From Nitratifractor salsuginis DSM 16511 (GTDB taxonomy: Bacteria > Campylobacterota > Campylobacteria > Campylobacterales > Sulfurovaceae): a stretch of DNA of 64,000 nucleotides. The stretch is taken from NCBI RefSeq assembly GCF_000186245.1, contig NC_014935.1, forward strand, positions 1,798,001-1,862,000, given 5' to 3'. The number at the start of each line of letters is the position of its first letter. The stretch's first letter is position 1. Positions 1 through 8,158 of the stretch are shown here, piece after piece. The notes under the pieces were generated by a model. It did no database searches. It was not told where the DNA came from and saw nothing but the letters and a program-made list of their open reading frames with translations. A program made the translations under genes and the position numbers.

Positions 1-294
1 TTCATCGACCTGACTTTCTTCGGCAGGAGTGCCGAGATTGCCAATCAGTATCTGCGCAAGGGGAGCAAGGTCCTCGTGGAGGGACGCCTGGTGCTGGAGC
101 AGTGGACCGCCCAGGACGGCACCAAACGGAGCCGCCACTCGGTCACCGTGGACAACCTGCAGATGCTGGATCGCCCCGGTGAGAACAGCGGACAACCCCA
201 GACCAACCAGAACGCCCCCGCATCGGCACCACGTCAGCCCGCCCAGCCCAGTGTCCCAGAGATCGACATTGATGAAGATGAAATACCCTTTTGA
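1..294 (+). CDS. ssb: Single-stranded DNA-binding protein, 5' end outside window
   Basis: Partial SSB, open from base 1 and ending at TGA 292-294. It shows the end of the OB fold, a Pro/Gln-rich linker and the acidic tip DIDEDEIPF that in SSBs docks partner proteins. It closely matches the chromosomal ssb at 49686-50189: bases 109-192 are identical to 49941-50024. It leads the phage-like gene string, with the methylase start 10 bases after its stop, so it is probably the island's own SSB, derived from or converted by the host gene. The linker is shorter than in the host copy. Confidence 0.93.
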   Translation, partial: FIDLTFFGRSAEIANQYLRKGSKVLVEGRLVLEQWTAQDGTKRSRHSVTVDNLQMLDRPGENSGQPQTNQNAPASAPRQPAQPSVPEIDIDEDEIPF

Positions 295-304
295 GGAGGA
301 GCCT

Positions 305-1096
305 ATGAGCACACTTTTGTCGCCACAGGCCCATCTGTTTTCCAACAAAAAGATCAAGATTAGGCTCTTCAATGACAATTTCCAGAATTTCAAACGCTAC
401 AACATCCCCAGAGCACAACTCGTCATCGCCGACATCCCCTACAATCTGGGGAACAACGCCTACGCATCCAATCCGATGTGGTACAAGGACGGCGACCGGA
501 AAAACGGGGAGAGCAAGAAGGCCGGGAAAGCGTTTTTCAACTCCGACTACAACTTCAACATTGCAGAGTTTTTCCACTTTTGCAGCAAGCTCCTGATCAA
601 AGAGCCCAAAGAGGCGGGGAAGGCTCCGTGCATGATCGTCTTTTGTGCCTTTGAGCAGATCCCGTCAATCGTGGAATATGCGAAAAAGCACGGTTTCAAA
701 AACTCCATCCCCCTGTTTTTCATCAAAAACTACTCCGCCCAGGTGCTGAAAGCGAATATGCGCATAGTCGGCGCGACAGAGCACGCCGTCATCCTCTACC
801 GCGACAAGCTCCCGAAATTCAACAACCGGGGCAGGATGATCTACAACTGGATGGAGTGGAGGCGTGACGGAAAAGAGATCCCGAAGATCCACCCCACACA
901 AAAGCCGGTGAACCTTTTGGCTCATCTTGTCCAACTCTTCACCGACGAGGGGGATACGGTGATAGATCCGGTCGCAGGGAGTGGATCTACTCTGCGCGCC
1001 TGTTTCGAGCTCAACCGGAACGGGTATGGGTTCGAGGTATCAAGGGATATGTACAGATTGGCTACCGAGAAAATGCTACCAAAGGAGACCGCATGA
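305..1096 (+). CDS. Phage-type DNA (adenine-N6 or cytosine-N4) methyltransferase
   Basis: 263-residue amino-methyltransferase. The catalytic motif appears as DIPYNLG near residue 43 (a DPPY variant with Ile for the first Pro), and the AdoMet-binding motif near the C-terminus as DPVAGSGST, preceded by HPTQKP. This order (catalytic motif first) is the beta class. A strong GAGGAGG site lies just upstream of ATG 305, although the frame is open further upstream. It likely modifies DNA for the mobile island or protects it from restriction. Its stop overlaps the next start (ATGA at 1093). The Ile substitution is seen in some phage enzymes, so activity is likely but unproven. Confidence 0.85.
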   Translation: MSTLLSPQAHLFSNKKIKIRLFNDNFQNFKRYNIPRAQLVIADIPYNLGNNAYASNPMWYKDGDRKNGESKKAGKAFFNSDYNFNIAEFFHFCSKLLIKEPKEAGKAPCMIVFCAFEQIPSIVEYAKKHGFKNSIPLFFIKNYSAQVLKANMRIVGATEHAVILYRDKLPKFNNRGRMIYNWMEWRRDGKEIPKIHPTQKPVNLLAHLVQLFTDEGDTVIDPVAGSGSTLRACFELNRNGYGFEVSRDMYRLATEKMLPKETA

Positions 1097-1290
1097 TCGA
1101 CTACATCGACTACACAGCCGAATTCAAAGCAGCCCTCAAGCTGCTCCATCGGAACGTAACGGACACCGACAAAAACTACCTGCTCCGACGCGCAATGCTT
1201 GCCATCAAAGCCGCCAAGGAGAGCGGCCAGCGGGCAACGCGCGTGAAGTGGAGCTGTCATCCGCAGCCGCGGGTAGGAGGTGGGAGATGA
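1093..1290 (+). CDS. Small hypothetical island protein
   Basis: 65 residues, coupled to the methylase by ATGA overlap and overlapping the next gene the same way at 1287. Mostly helical, basic in its second half; no family recognised. The overlap at both ends supports it as a real gene of the compact phage-like string. Confidence 0.55.
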   Translation: MIDYIDYTAEFKAALKLLHRNVTDTDKNYLLRRAMLAIKAAKESGQRATRVKWSCHPQPRVGGGR

Positions 1291-1580
1291 CGGGGAAATG
1301 CCGCAATTGCGGCAAAGACTTCCTGACCAAGTGCAAAGACACGCGCTACTGCTCTCCCGGTTGCGGCGGAGAGGGCAGTGTTCGACAAGGCCATCGACCG
1401 GCAGATCGAGGCTCTGAAAACAGAGTTGAGGGAGATCAGGGCGAAAAGAGCCGGGGAAACCACCGCCACCGAAAAAGGCCGCCTCATCGACCCATATTTC
1501 CTCACACGCGGGGACACAAAGATGAGCCGCCCGATTTCCGTGATCGAGGCGGGGGCGATAATATGAAGGATTGGGGATGA
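1287..1580 (+). pseudogene. Zinc-ribbon phage protein with apparent frameshift
   Basis: From ATG 1287 the frame encodes a four-cysteine zinc ribbon (CRNCGKDFL... RYCSPGC). Around 1360-1376 natural-looking sequence jumps to another frame: the original frame becomes Arg/His/Gly-rich and runs to 1580, while the other gives AERAVFDKAIDRQIEAL followed by a helical tail and stops at 1566. Removing one G near 1361 would join ribbon and tail into an ordinary small zinc protein of about 93 residues. Either a one-base insertion broke the gene, there is a sequence error, or there is programmed frameshifting. The next gene starts at 1577. Confidence 0.5.
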
Positions 1581-2257
1581 AGCCAAAAACACATAGAAAG
1601 AAATCAAAACGCGAGATCAGGATGGAGCGCACGGCGTCCGCGAGCGTGGCGATCGGGGAAATAGAACACGGTCAAGATGTGTTCATCCTCACATACGGTC
1701 AATTCTCACTGATCGATGCTCTTATCGCCATTCTGCGGCAGACTGGTCCGGCTGATGTGATCATGTCTACATGGACGGCTGCGGCCGCACATCTCGACAA
1801 AACGGCCGCGATGATGGAAGACAAAAACATCAGGTCGCTGAAGATGATCGTAGATCGCTCGTTCCGAACCAGGCAGCCAAAATATTTCGCACGGATGATT
1901 GAGCTTTTTGGAGAAGAGTGTTTCAGGGAGATCACTACACACGCAAAATTTCTGGTTGTCAAAAACGATGAATGGAACATCGTTGTGAGAACATCGATGA
2001 ATCTGAACGAAAATCCAAGACTCGAAAATCTTGAAATCAGCGATGATAAGAATTTCGCTGATTTTTTTATAAAAATTGCCGACAGCATTTTCAAAGAGGT
2101 GCCAGCAGGCAAAGGGAGAGGGGAGATCCCGGAGCTGCGCGGCCTTTCAAATACCACCCGATTCAAAAAAATCGAAGCCGGCGTGATCTCCCCAACATCA
2201 CTCAAGGAGGCGAGCTATGACACAGAAATGGATACAAAAAGCGCGAAATGCATGTAA
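1577..2257 (+). CDS. PLD-like (HxK) domain phage protein
   Basis: About 226 residues from ATG 1577, with an AAGGA site at 1565-1569. A Lys/Arg-rich N-terminus is followed by a fold with the motif HAKFLVVKND and SMNLNENPR in the second half, like the HxK...D signature of phospholipase D-superfamily nucleases. Only one HKD half-site is visible, as in small PLD-family nucleases that dimerise. It may be a DNA-acting enzyme of the island; the substrate cannot be read from sequence. The 3' end overlaps the next gene by 41 bases. Confidence 0.6.
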   Translation: MKPKTHRKKSKREIRMERTASASVAIGEIEHGQDVFILTYGQFSLIDALIAILRQTGPADVIMSTWTAAAAHLDKTAAMMEDKNIRSLKMIVDRSFRTRQPKYFARMIELFGEECFREITTHAKFLVVKNDEWNIVVRTSMNLNENPRLENLEISDDKNFADFFIKIADSIFKEVPAGKGRGEIPELRGLSNTTRFKKIEAGVISPTSLKEASYDTEMDTKSAKCM

Positions 2258-2462
2258 CAGGACCACACCGGAAGCTATTGTAGAGATAGTCGCTCGGAAA
2301 TTGTTTACAGCCGACAACTGCAAAGAACGGATAGAAAAAGAGGGGCATGTTGTGAGAGACATGTCTGGGAAGGTCGTCCCGCATCCAGCTATCTCGATAT
2401 TGGAGACCACCGAAAAATCATTGCTCGATATCCTGAAAATTTATGGGGCGAAACAAAAATGA
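2217..2462 (+). CDS. P27-like phage terminase small subunit (probable)
   Basis: 81 residues, started by ATG 2217 behind a good AAGGAGG site. The C-terminal half, with GKVVPHPAISILETTEKSLL, resembles the conserved end of P27-family terminase small subunits, in which a Pro-rich HPA segment precedes a long helix. The family's N-terminal helix-turn-helix is only partly present, so the protein is shorter than usual. No large terminase subunit follows in this window, so a packaging role is inference. Confidence 0.45.
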   Translation: MTQKWIQKARNACNRTTPEAIVEIVARKLFTADNCKERIEKEGHVVRDMSGKVVPHPAISILETTEKSLLDILKIYGAKQK

Positions 2463-2623
2463 AGCAGAAGATCGAAGAAGCCAAAGTGTTGCTCGCCCGC
2501 GCCCAGGCCAGGCTAGCAATGGCCCAGCGCGAGGACGATCCAGCTGCCATAAAACACCATGTACTTAAAGCACAGGAGATCCTGGGAAGCGGGAAGGAAT
2601 CGGAATGGAGGTTGAATGAATGA
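2459..2623 (+). CDS. Small helical hypothetical protein
   Basis: 54 residues from ATG 2459, overlapping the upstream stop (ATGA) and overlapping the downstream methylase start by 8 bases. One long charged, Ala-rich helix, probably coiled coil. The tight coupling supports expression; function unknown. Confidence 0.55.
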   Translation: MKQKIEEAKVLLARAQARLAMAQREDDPAAIKHHVLKAQEILGSGKESEWRLNE

Positions 2624-3632
2624 GCTGGCACTTTTTGCGGGGGCCGGAGGCGGTCTCCTCGGTAGCAGACTCCTTGGATGGCACACCGTATGCGCCGTCG
2701 AGATTGAAGAGTATGCGCGGGAGGTCCTGCTCCAGCGACAGCGCACCGGAGACCTCGAATCCTTTCCGATCTGGGACGACGTACGGAGCTTCGACGGGAA
2801 GCCGTGGAAGGGCGTCGTCGATGTCATCACCGGCGGATTTCCATGCCAGGACATCTCGATTGCGGGGTCTGCGGACTGGACGGAACGCGCAGCGGGCTCT
2901 GGTCGGAGATGGCGCGAATTGTCGGCGAGGTTCGACCACGATACGTCTTCGTGGAAAACAGCCCAATGCTTGTTTCAAGAGGCCTCGATCGCGTCCTTGC
3001 GGACCTTGCCCAAATGGGGTATGACGCGACGTGGGGAGTTGTGGGAGCTGACGATGCCGGAGCCCCGCATCGTAGAAAGAGGATCTGGATACTGGCCCAC
3101 TCCGACGATATTCGGAAACAACAATGCGCCGAAAGAGGGAACCAAAAGAGGCGCCGGATTGGCGACGGCGGTCAGATTCCCGACTCCAACCGCATCGGCG
3201 GCGAACCAGTCCTATCGGACAGAGCATGCCGGGGGGCTGAGGCTGGATGAATATGTGGTAGCCAAATATCCAACCCCCACAGCTACCGCTCACAAGGGCT
3301 GGAGCCCCGGACACAACCGGGCCGACTCGAACGACCGGATCGACTATACGGTTGAACGGGAGGCCTCACAGTCCAGCAAACCGGGGCGGCTCAATCCTGA
3401 TTGGGTCGAATGGCTGATGGGTTGGCCGATCGGATGGACAAACATTAATAGAAAAGAGATCGATGAATCGTGGACCTGGGCGACCGATCCGGCAGACGTC
3501 GGAGCCGTCCAGAGAGTCACGCATCGACGAGAACACAGAGCCAGGCGGATCAAAGCCATCGGCAACGGACAGGTACCGGACGCGATGGTTTTGGCTTGGC
3601 TGGTGTTGAATCGAATTAAGGAGATCGGATGA
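2616..3632 (+). CDS. Phage C5-cytosine DNA methyltransferase, motifs split over two frames
   Basis: The frame starting at ATG 2616 carries AdoMet motif I (LALFAGAGGG), catalytic motif IV (GGFPCQDIS), the WPTPT-rich region, LNPDWVEWLMGWP and the terminal IGNGQVPDA motif. The intervening motif VI (VENSP) and motif VIII (HRRKRIW) are encoded in another frame at 2873-3250. A complete enzyme therefore needs a switch near 2868-2873 and a return before 3250. Oddly, the original frame between 2934 and 3100 also reads as family-like sequence (DTSSWKTAQ, WGMTRRGELWEL). Two compensating indels, a frameshift product or two overlapping genes are all possible. Its stop overlaps the next start (ATGA at 3629). 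Confidence 0.7.
   Translation: MNELALFAGAGGGLLGSRLLGWHTVCAVEIEEYAREVLLQRQRTGDLESFPIWDDVRSFDGKPWKGVVDVITGGFPCQDISIAGSADWTERAAGSGRRWRELSARFDHDTSSWKTAQCLFQEASIASLRTLPKWGMTRRGELWELTMPEPRIVERGSGYWPTPTIFGNNNAPKEGTKRGAGLATAVRFPTPTASAANQSYRTEHAGGLRLDEYVVAKYPTPTATAHKGWSPGHNRADSNDRIDYTVEREASQSSKPGRLNPDWVEWLMGWPIGWTNINRKEIDESWTWATDPADVGAVQRVTHRREHRARRIKAIGNGQVPDAMVLAWLVLNRIKEIG
2873..3250 (+). other. Second-frame segment carrying methyltransferase motifs VI and VIII
   Basis: Read in the frame of base 2873, this stretch gives GLDGTRSGLWSEMARIVGEV, RPRYVFVENSP, RGLDRVLADLAQMGYD and HRRKRIWILAHSD, the canonical middle of phage C5-cytosine methyltransferases, ending at TGA 3248-3250. There is no convincing separate start: an ATG at 2804 exists, but its first 20 codons are not family-like. 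It should be joined to the flanking frame rather than annotated as an independent gene. Confidence 0.7.
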
Positions 3633-3877
3633 AAGAACTAACCGTAAACGGCAACCGCTACCGCATAAGAGAGGAAACCCCGCCAAAAGGCCGCGAACCG
3701 TCGGACCGCTTCGTTTTGGAACATATCTCGACCGGGCAACGGTCAAAGCACGGTAAGGCGGAGTTTTACGAACAGGCGCGCTTGATGCTGCGGACATCGA
3801 GCGCTGAGAGGTGCATACGCTACATCGAGGAGATTGAGCGTGTGCCGGTTGAGAATATTAATGAGACAAAGAAATGA
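3629..3877 (+). CDS. Hypothetical island protein
   Basis: 82 residues, coupled by ATGA overlaps to the methylase upstream and to the next gene at 3874. The N-terminus reads as small beta strands (MKELTVNGNRYRIREE) and the rest as a charged helix. No family recognised. Confidence 0.6.
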   Translation: MKELTVNGNRYRIREETPPKGREPSDRFVLEHISTGQRSKHGKAEFYEQARLMLRTSSAERCIRYIEEIERVPVENINETKK

Positions 3878-4053
3878 GCGCCACAACCTCTCTTCGTGAT
3901 CTTGTAGATCTCGCAAACGAACCAGATGTGTCCAGGGCCAAGATTGAGGCCAAAATCAAAGAGCTCGACCGCGAAACAATCGAGGGGATGCTGATCAAGG
4001 CGGTTTATATTGTCAGTATCTATATGGACGGAAAAGAAGAGGAGGAGGAATAG
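3874..4053 (+). CDS. Small acidic hypothetical protein
   Basis: 59 residues from ATG 3874 (overlapping the previous stop) to TAG 4051-4053, directly abutting the AlpA start at 4054. Helical, with a C-terminal Glu run (KEEEEE). Its codons also provide the GAGGAGGAG ribosome site of the next gene. Function unknown. Confidence 0.55.
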   Translation: MSATTSLRDLVDLANEPDVSRAKIEAKIKELDRETIEGMLIKAVYIVSIYMDGKEEEEE

Positions 4054-4254
4054 ATGAGTCTGGAATACATGGGCCGGGTTGACCGGCTGCTGAACATCAA
4101 ACAGGTGTCCGAGAAAACTTCACTCGGGCAAACGAAGATCTACGAAATGATCAAGCTGAACGAGTTCCCGCCCCCGGTCAAATTGGGCCGCTCCAGGCGC
4201 TGGAGAGAGTCCGACATAGACCGCTGGATAGCCTCCCTACCGCTCGCAGTATAA
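4054..4254 (+). CDS. AlpA-family excisionase / transcriptional regulator
   Basis: 66-residue winged helix-turn-helix protein: LLNIKQVSEKTSLGQTKIY, then FPPPVKLGRSRRWRESDID, the standard AlpA/MerR-like excisionase signature including the RRWRESDI wing. Such proteins control integrase expression or excision of prophages and islands and usually sit next to an integrase. None follows here, so the island is either degraded at this end or relies on an integrase elsewhere. Confidence 0.85.
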   Translation: MSLEYMGRVDRLLNIKQVSEKTSLGQTKIYEMIKLNEFPPPVKLGRSRRWRESDIDRWIASLPLAV

Positions 4255-4468
4255 GGGCATCTATGGGGGCATCTGCAAAACATATCTCTAAAAACTCACC
4301 AATTTTCCGCAAATCTTACTCTTATTTCGATTCCTCCACCCTCTCGCCAGATTTCGTCGTTAGAAAATTGTGTTACGTGCTAAGTGCTACGTGTTACGTA
4401 ATGTACTTTATTACTCGGTTATTCACTCTCATATTCTCAGCACTCAACGCTAAACTCTCATTGTAAAC
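4255..4468. repeat. Gap with tandem heptamer repeats
   Basis: No gene seen. The repeat GGGCATCT occurs twice just after the AlpA stop. Bases 4370-4405 are diverged copies of a 7-base unit (GTGCTAA/GTGCTAC/GTGTTAC); 4430-4460 carry a CTCAACG/CTAAACT series. The same units recur in other gaps (48974, 55400, 16544). Confidence 0.7.
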
Positions 4469-6295
4469 CTATTCAAATTTGAGCAAGCGTTTCTCCCCTT
4501 CCCGCACCACATCACCGCTTTTATCCAGATATTCCAGATAGGCGATGCAGTATTTTCGGCTCATCCCCGTTTCCGCTTTGAAGGTGCGGATATCGATGAA
4601 GCCGTGCTTGACCATGATCTCCCGCATCAGGGCCAGGGTTTGGCGCAGGCTCTCGGAGGTGACGAAAAGGTTGTGGGCCAGGCGAACCACCTTTTTGGCT
4701 TTGGTCAGGGATTTGAGCGCGGCATCTCCCTTTTTGCGGTCGAGATCGAGACGGTCATAGAGGTCGTAGGGCGCCTCCGGGGTCATCCCCTCCTCTTCCA
4801 ATATACGGTAAATGCGCTCCGGAAGAGTGTCGAGCAGTTCCGCCGGATCGAGACCGGAGCGCAGATAGACCCCCTGCGCTTCTTTCAGGAATCCCTCCGC
4901 CACGAGCCGTTTCATCACCTGCTCCACCAGCGCTGCGCTGGCCCATTTGATCCGTAAAGTTACCGAAGCGGGAGCCAGTAGCGCTCTGGGGTTGGTTTCG
5001 TAGATCCGGCGCACGGCATTCTCCACTTCACCCAGAGCTTCGGCGGGGTAGAGCACCAGGTCGGCTTCGTCGAGGAAGGCTCCCTCGATCCCGCGGGCGA
5101 TCTCCAGCGCCTCTTCGTGATTCAGGGCGAAGCGCTGAGCGCTGGAGATGAGGCCGAAGCCCCGGCGGTGGTTGGCCAGCAGCAGGGAAAAGGCCGTGGG
5201 GAAATCCCGCGCCTCCAGCGCCTTCAGCAGCGGGAGTTTACGGTTCTTGCGTATCGGTTCGCTGATGGGGATGAGCACCTCTCCCCCCGCCGCCACGCGC
5301 CCCGAAGCCAGCAGCAGATAGGGGTCGCCGAATCGGGTGAAGACCTTCTCGTTCAGATGCAGCGCCGCGTAGCGCTCATCGGCGTAGTAGAGGATCTTGC
5401 CCCCTACCCGCTTGGCCCCGCTGATAAAGAGGATTTCACTGCCGTGGGGCAGAGGGTCGTCCCCCAGTTGACGCACCGAGACATCGATACGGTCGAAGCC
5501 TCGGAAATAGCCCCGACTGGCCAGCAGATACCCTTTGCGCAGCCTGGTATGGGGGATGTCCAGCTGCAGGGCCGCCCGCTGGTGGGTATGGGCCTCCTCC
5601 CGGTCCTCCCCGTGTACCTGGATCCGGCGCACCGTGGCGGCTTTGTTCAATTCGGCCACCAGGACTTTGCTCCCCACCGCCACCCGGCCGGAGAGCACCG
5701 TTCCCGTCACGACCGTCCCCACCCCCCTGGGGCTGAAGACCCGGTCGATGTAGTAGCGGAAGAATGGGGCGTCAGGCGCCTGCCGGGCGGGAAGGGCGAA
5801 GAGCAGCTCTTTGAGCCTTTCGATGCTCTCTTGGTCGTGGATCGACGTGGGAAGAACCGCGATAATCTCCAGGTCGGGATGGGCTTTGGCCAGATACTCC
5901 CGGACCTCCGCCTCACGCTCTCGCAGCAGATCCGGGCTGACCCGGTCGCTCTTGCTCAGCCCCACCACCAGCCGCCCCACCCGCAGCAGGTCCAGCACCG
6001 CCAAATGCTCCCGCGTCTGGGGCATGATCCCCTCGTCTGCCGCCACCACCAGCAGCGCCGCATCGAAGCCGAAAGCCCCGCTGACCATATTTTTGATGAG
6101 GCTCTCGTGCCCCGGCACATCGATGAAGGCCACATTGACCCCCTCCCGACGCATATTGGAGAAGCTCAGATCGATAGTGATCCCCCGCTCCCGCTCCTCG
6201 GCCAGCTCATCCCCGTTGTAGCCCGTCATCGCCTCGATGAGAGCGGTTTTGCCGTGGTCGACGTGCCCGGCGGTACCGACGATTAATTCTTTCAT
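4469..6295 (-). CDS. selB: Selenocysteine-specific elongation factor SelB
   Basis: 608 residues. N-terminal GTPase with GTAGHVDHGKT (7-17), DVPGHE and the guanine-specificity motif as SKSD; then EF-Tu-like beta barrels and C-terminal winged helices that in SelB bind the SECIS hairpin. It delivers Sec-tRNA to in-frame UGA codons. Usual length for bacterial SelB. It lies 148 bases downstream of selA in the same direction, separated by heptamer repeats and hairpins. The ATG at 6295 begins the conserved GTPase. No in-window target selenoprotein was identified. Confidence 0.96.
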   Translation of the reverse strand: MKELIVGTAGHVDHGKTALIEAMTGYNGDELAEERERGITIDLSFSNMRREGVNVAFIDVPGHESLIKNMVSGAFGFDAALLVVAADEGIMPQTREHLAVLDLLRVGRLVVGLSKSDRVSPDLLREREAEVREYLAKAHPDLEIIAVLPTSIHDQESIERLKELLFALPARQAPDAPFFRYYIDRVFSPRGVGTVVTGTVLSGRVAVGSKVLVAELNKAATVRRIQVHGEDREEAHTHQRAALQLDIPHTRLRKGYLLASRGYFRGFDRIDVSVRQLGDDPLPHGSEILFISGAKRVGGKILYYADERYAALHLNEKVFTRFGDPYLLLASGRVAAGGEVLIPISEPIRKNRKLPLLKALEARDFPTAFSLLLANHRRGFGLISSAQRFALNHEEALEIARGIEGAFLDEADLVLYPAEALGEVENAVRRIYETNPRALLAPASVTLRIKWASAALVEQVMKRLVAEGFLKEAQGVYLRSGLDPAELLDTLPERIYRILEEEGMTPEAPYDLYDRLDLDRKKGDAALKSLTKAKKVVRLAHNLFVTSESLRQTLALMREIMVKHGFIDIRTFKAETGMSRKYCIAYLEYLDKSGDVVREGEKRLLKFE

Positions 6296-6314
6296 ATGGA
6301 GACTCCATCTGAAA

Positions 6315-6447
6315 GAATGAGGAATGAGGAATGAGGAATGAGGAATTTATGTAAGCTTTGCTGTGCAAAGCTTTTTATTTTAAACAAGAGCGTTGCCCAG
6401 CAACGCTTACCGACATCCAAAATCCAAAATCCAAAATCCAAAATCAT
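6315..6447. repeat. selA-selB gap: two heptamer arrays and two hairpins
   Basis: 6315-6347 is tandem GAATGAG; 6411-6445 is tandem AAAATCC. Between them are two perfect small hairpins, AAGCTTTGCTGTGCAAAGCTT near 6353 and GCGTTGCCCAGCAACGC near 6389. The arrays sit inside what should be one operon, so transcription must cross them unless selB has its own promoter. Confidence 0.8.
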
Positions 6448-7778
6448 CCCCCAATCTCCTTTCCCGCTTCCGCGATCAAAGAAAGTTCCTCCTCCCGCAC
6501 CGTCCGCATATCCAGCACGAAGCTGTCCCGCTCGATCCTGCCGATGATGCGCCGGGCTCTGAACTGCCGCTCCAGCTCCACGGCGTCTCCCTCCAGGGCC
6601 AGGACGACGGTGGGAATCTTTTTGCCGGGCATGGTGCCGCCGCCGACGTAGGTTTCCGACTCCCGGACTTCTGCCTCTATGGGGGGCAGCATCCCGTTGA
6701 GGCGTTCGGCTCGTTCTCGCAGATTTTCGATCGGTTCCCGCAGCATCCGCAGGGTGGGGATCTTGTCGTATTCTCCCTTGCGGTAGGCCAGGACCGTGCG
6801 CTCCAGCAGGGCCAGGGTCAGTTTGTCCACCCGGAACATCCGCAGGATCTGATTCTTTTTGAGCCGGGCGATGAGCTCTTTTTTTCCCAGGATGATCCCC
6901 GCCTGGACGGAACCGAAGAGTTTGTCACCGCTAAAGCTGATCAGAGAGGGATCGTCGGCCAAGACTCTGAAGATCGAAGGCTCGTAATCGCTGAGCCCCC
7001 AGGGGAGATCGGGCAGATAGGCGCTGCCCAGGTCGTAGTAGTCCAGCAGGCCACGAGTACGGGCGACGGCGCGGATGTCGGCGAAGGGGACCTCTTCGCT
7101 GAAGCCCTCGATCCGGTAGTTGGATTTGTGGACCTTCATCAGCAGGGCCGTTTCTTCGCCGACCGCCTCTTCGTAGTCGCGGCAGTGGGTTTTGTTGGTG
7201 GTGCCCACCTCACGCAGGATCGCGCCACTGGCCTTCATCACTTCGGGGATGCGGAAGCTCCCCCCGATCTCCACCAGCTCCCCCCGGGAGACCACCGCCT
7301 CTCTGCCCGCAGCGAAGGTGTTGAGGATCAGATAGACCGCCGCGGCGTTGTTGTTGACCACCAGGGCGTCTTCGCAGCCGAAGAGCTGCCGCAATGCCTC
7401 GGCGGTGTGGTGGTAGCGGTCTCCCCGCCGTCCCGCCTCCAGGTCATACTCAAGGTTGCAGTAGTTGCAGGCGACCGATTTGGCCTCTTCGAAGAGCTCC
7501 GGATCGATGAGGCTGCGCCCCAGATTGGTATGGACAGTGATGCCCGTGGCGTTAACGAGGGGTTGCAGAGACGGAGTGAGAAAGGCGTGGTAGCGTTCCA
7601 GGATCTCCCGTATCAGAGCCTCCCGGTCCACCGACGTCACCTCGCCCCGCCCGATGGCGGAACGCAGCGCCTCGATCGCTTCACGGGCCGCCTGGGTCAG
7701 CAAAACGGTGTTGCAGCCGGCAAAAGCCTCATCCTGGAGCAGTTTGTCGATCTGGGGGATTTGGCGGTAGGGATTCAT
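6444..7778 (-). CDS. selA: L-seryl-tRNA(Sec) selenium transferase SelA
   Basis: 444-residue PLP enzyme of the aspartate aminotransferase fold that converts Ser-tRNA(Sec) to Sec-tRNA(Sec) with selenophosphate. Seen: NATGITVHTNLGRSL near residue 77 and the lysine-containing SFSGDKLFG. Length is typical. It is the third gene of yedF-dsrE-selA-selB; the DsrE gene stops 12 bases upstream. Confidence 0.96.
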   Translation of the reverse strand: MNPYRQIPQIDKLLQDEAFAGCNTVLLTQAAREAIEALRSAIGRGEVTSVDREALIREILERYHAFLTPSLQPLVNATGITVHTNLGRSLIDPELFEEAKSVACNYCNLEYDLEAGRRGDRYHHTAEALRQLFGCEDALVVNNNAAAVYLILNTFAAGREAVVSRGELVEIGGSFRIPEVMKASGAILREVGTTNKTHCRDYEEAVGEETALLMKVHKSNYRIEGFSEEVPFADIRAVARTRGLLDYYDLGSAYLPDLPWGLSDYEPSIFRVLADDPSLISFSGDKLFGSVQAGIILGKKELIARLKKNQILRMFRVDKLTLALLERTVLAYRKGEYDKIPTLRMLREPIENLRERAERLNGMLPPIEAEVRESETYVGGGTMPGKKIPTVVLALEGDAVELERQFRARRIIGRIERDSFVLDMRTVREEELSLIAEAGKEIGG

Positions 7779-7790
7779 CGGCTTTCTCCG

Positions 7791-8147
7791 CTAAAAGCTC
7801 AGCACACGGTACGAATCCAAGACCCAATCGGAGAGATCGTTCATCGTCCCTTTGACCTCGGGGGCGAAGTAGGGTTCGTTCTTGTGGATCCCGCAGCGGG
7901 CTTGGCAGGTGCCGCAGACTTTCAGCGCCACACCGTCGGCGTAGAGCTCCTTGAGCATCGCCACCAGATCGTGGTCGTAACTCTCGGGTTTGAGGGTGCA
8001 CTCTCTAGCCAGATCCACCGAATCGTTCATCAGAAAGATCCGTACCTCTTCACCCCGCTCGTGGAGATTTCTCGCCAGGCGCAAACCGTTCCAGGCTACA
8101 TCGCTTCCGTCGTAGGGTTGATGGTTGAAGACAATCAATACTTTCAT
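7791..8147 (-). CDS. DsrE-family sulfur-relay-like protein
   Basis: 118 residues from ATG 8147, beginning MKVLIVFNHQPYDGSDVAWN and carrying VCGTCQARCGIH, a cysteine pair in the place of the DsrE catalytic cysteine. DsrE-like proteins carry persulfides or perselenides. Set between yedF and selA, it may handle activated selenium or sulfur for selenocysteine synthesis; that role is inference from position. Confidence 0.8.
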   Translation of the reverse strand: MKVLIVFNHQPYDGSDVAWNGLRLARNLHERGEEVRIFLMNDSVDLARECTLKPESYDHDLVAMLKELYADGVALKVCGTCQARCGIHKNEPYFAPEVKGTMNDLSDWVLDSYRVLSF

Positions 8148-8158
8148 TTCCGATCCTT

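Noticed and set aside
1-4254. Complete prophage
   Set aside because: No integrase, portal, capsid, tail or large terminase gene; only an early-gene-like string cut by the window edge, with two frame breaks.
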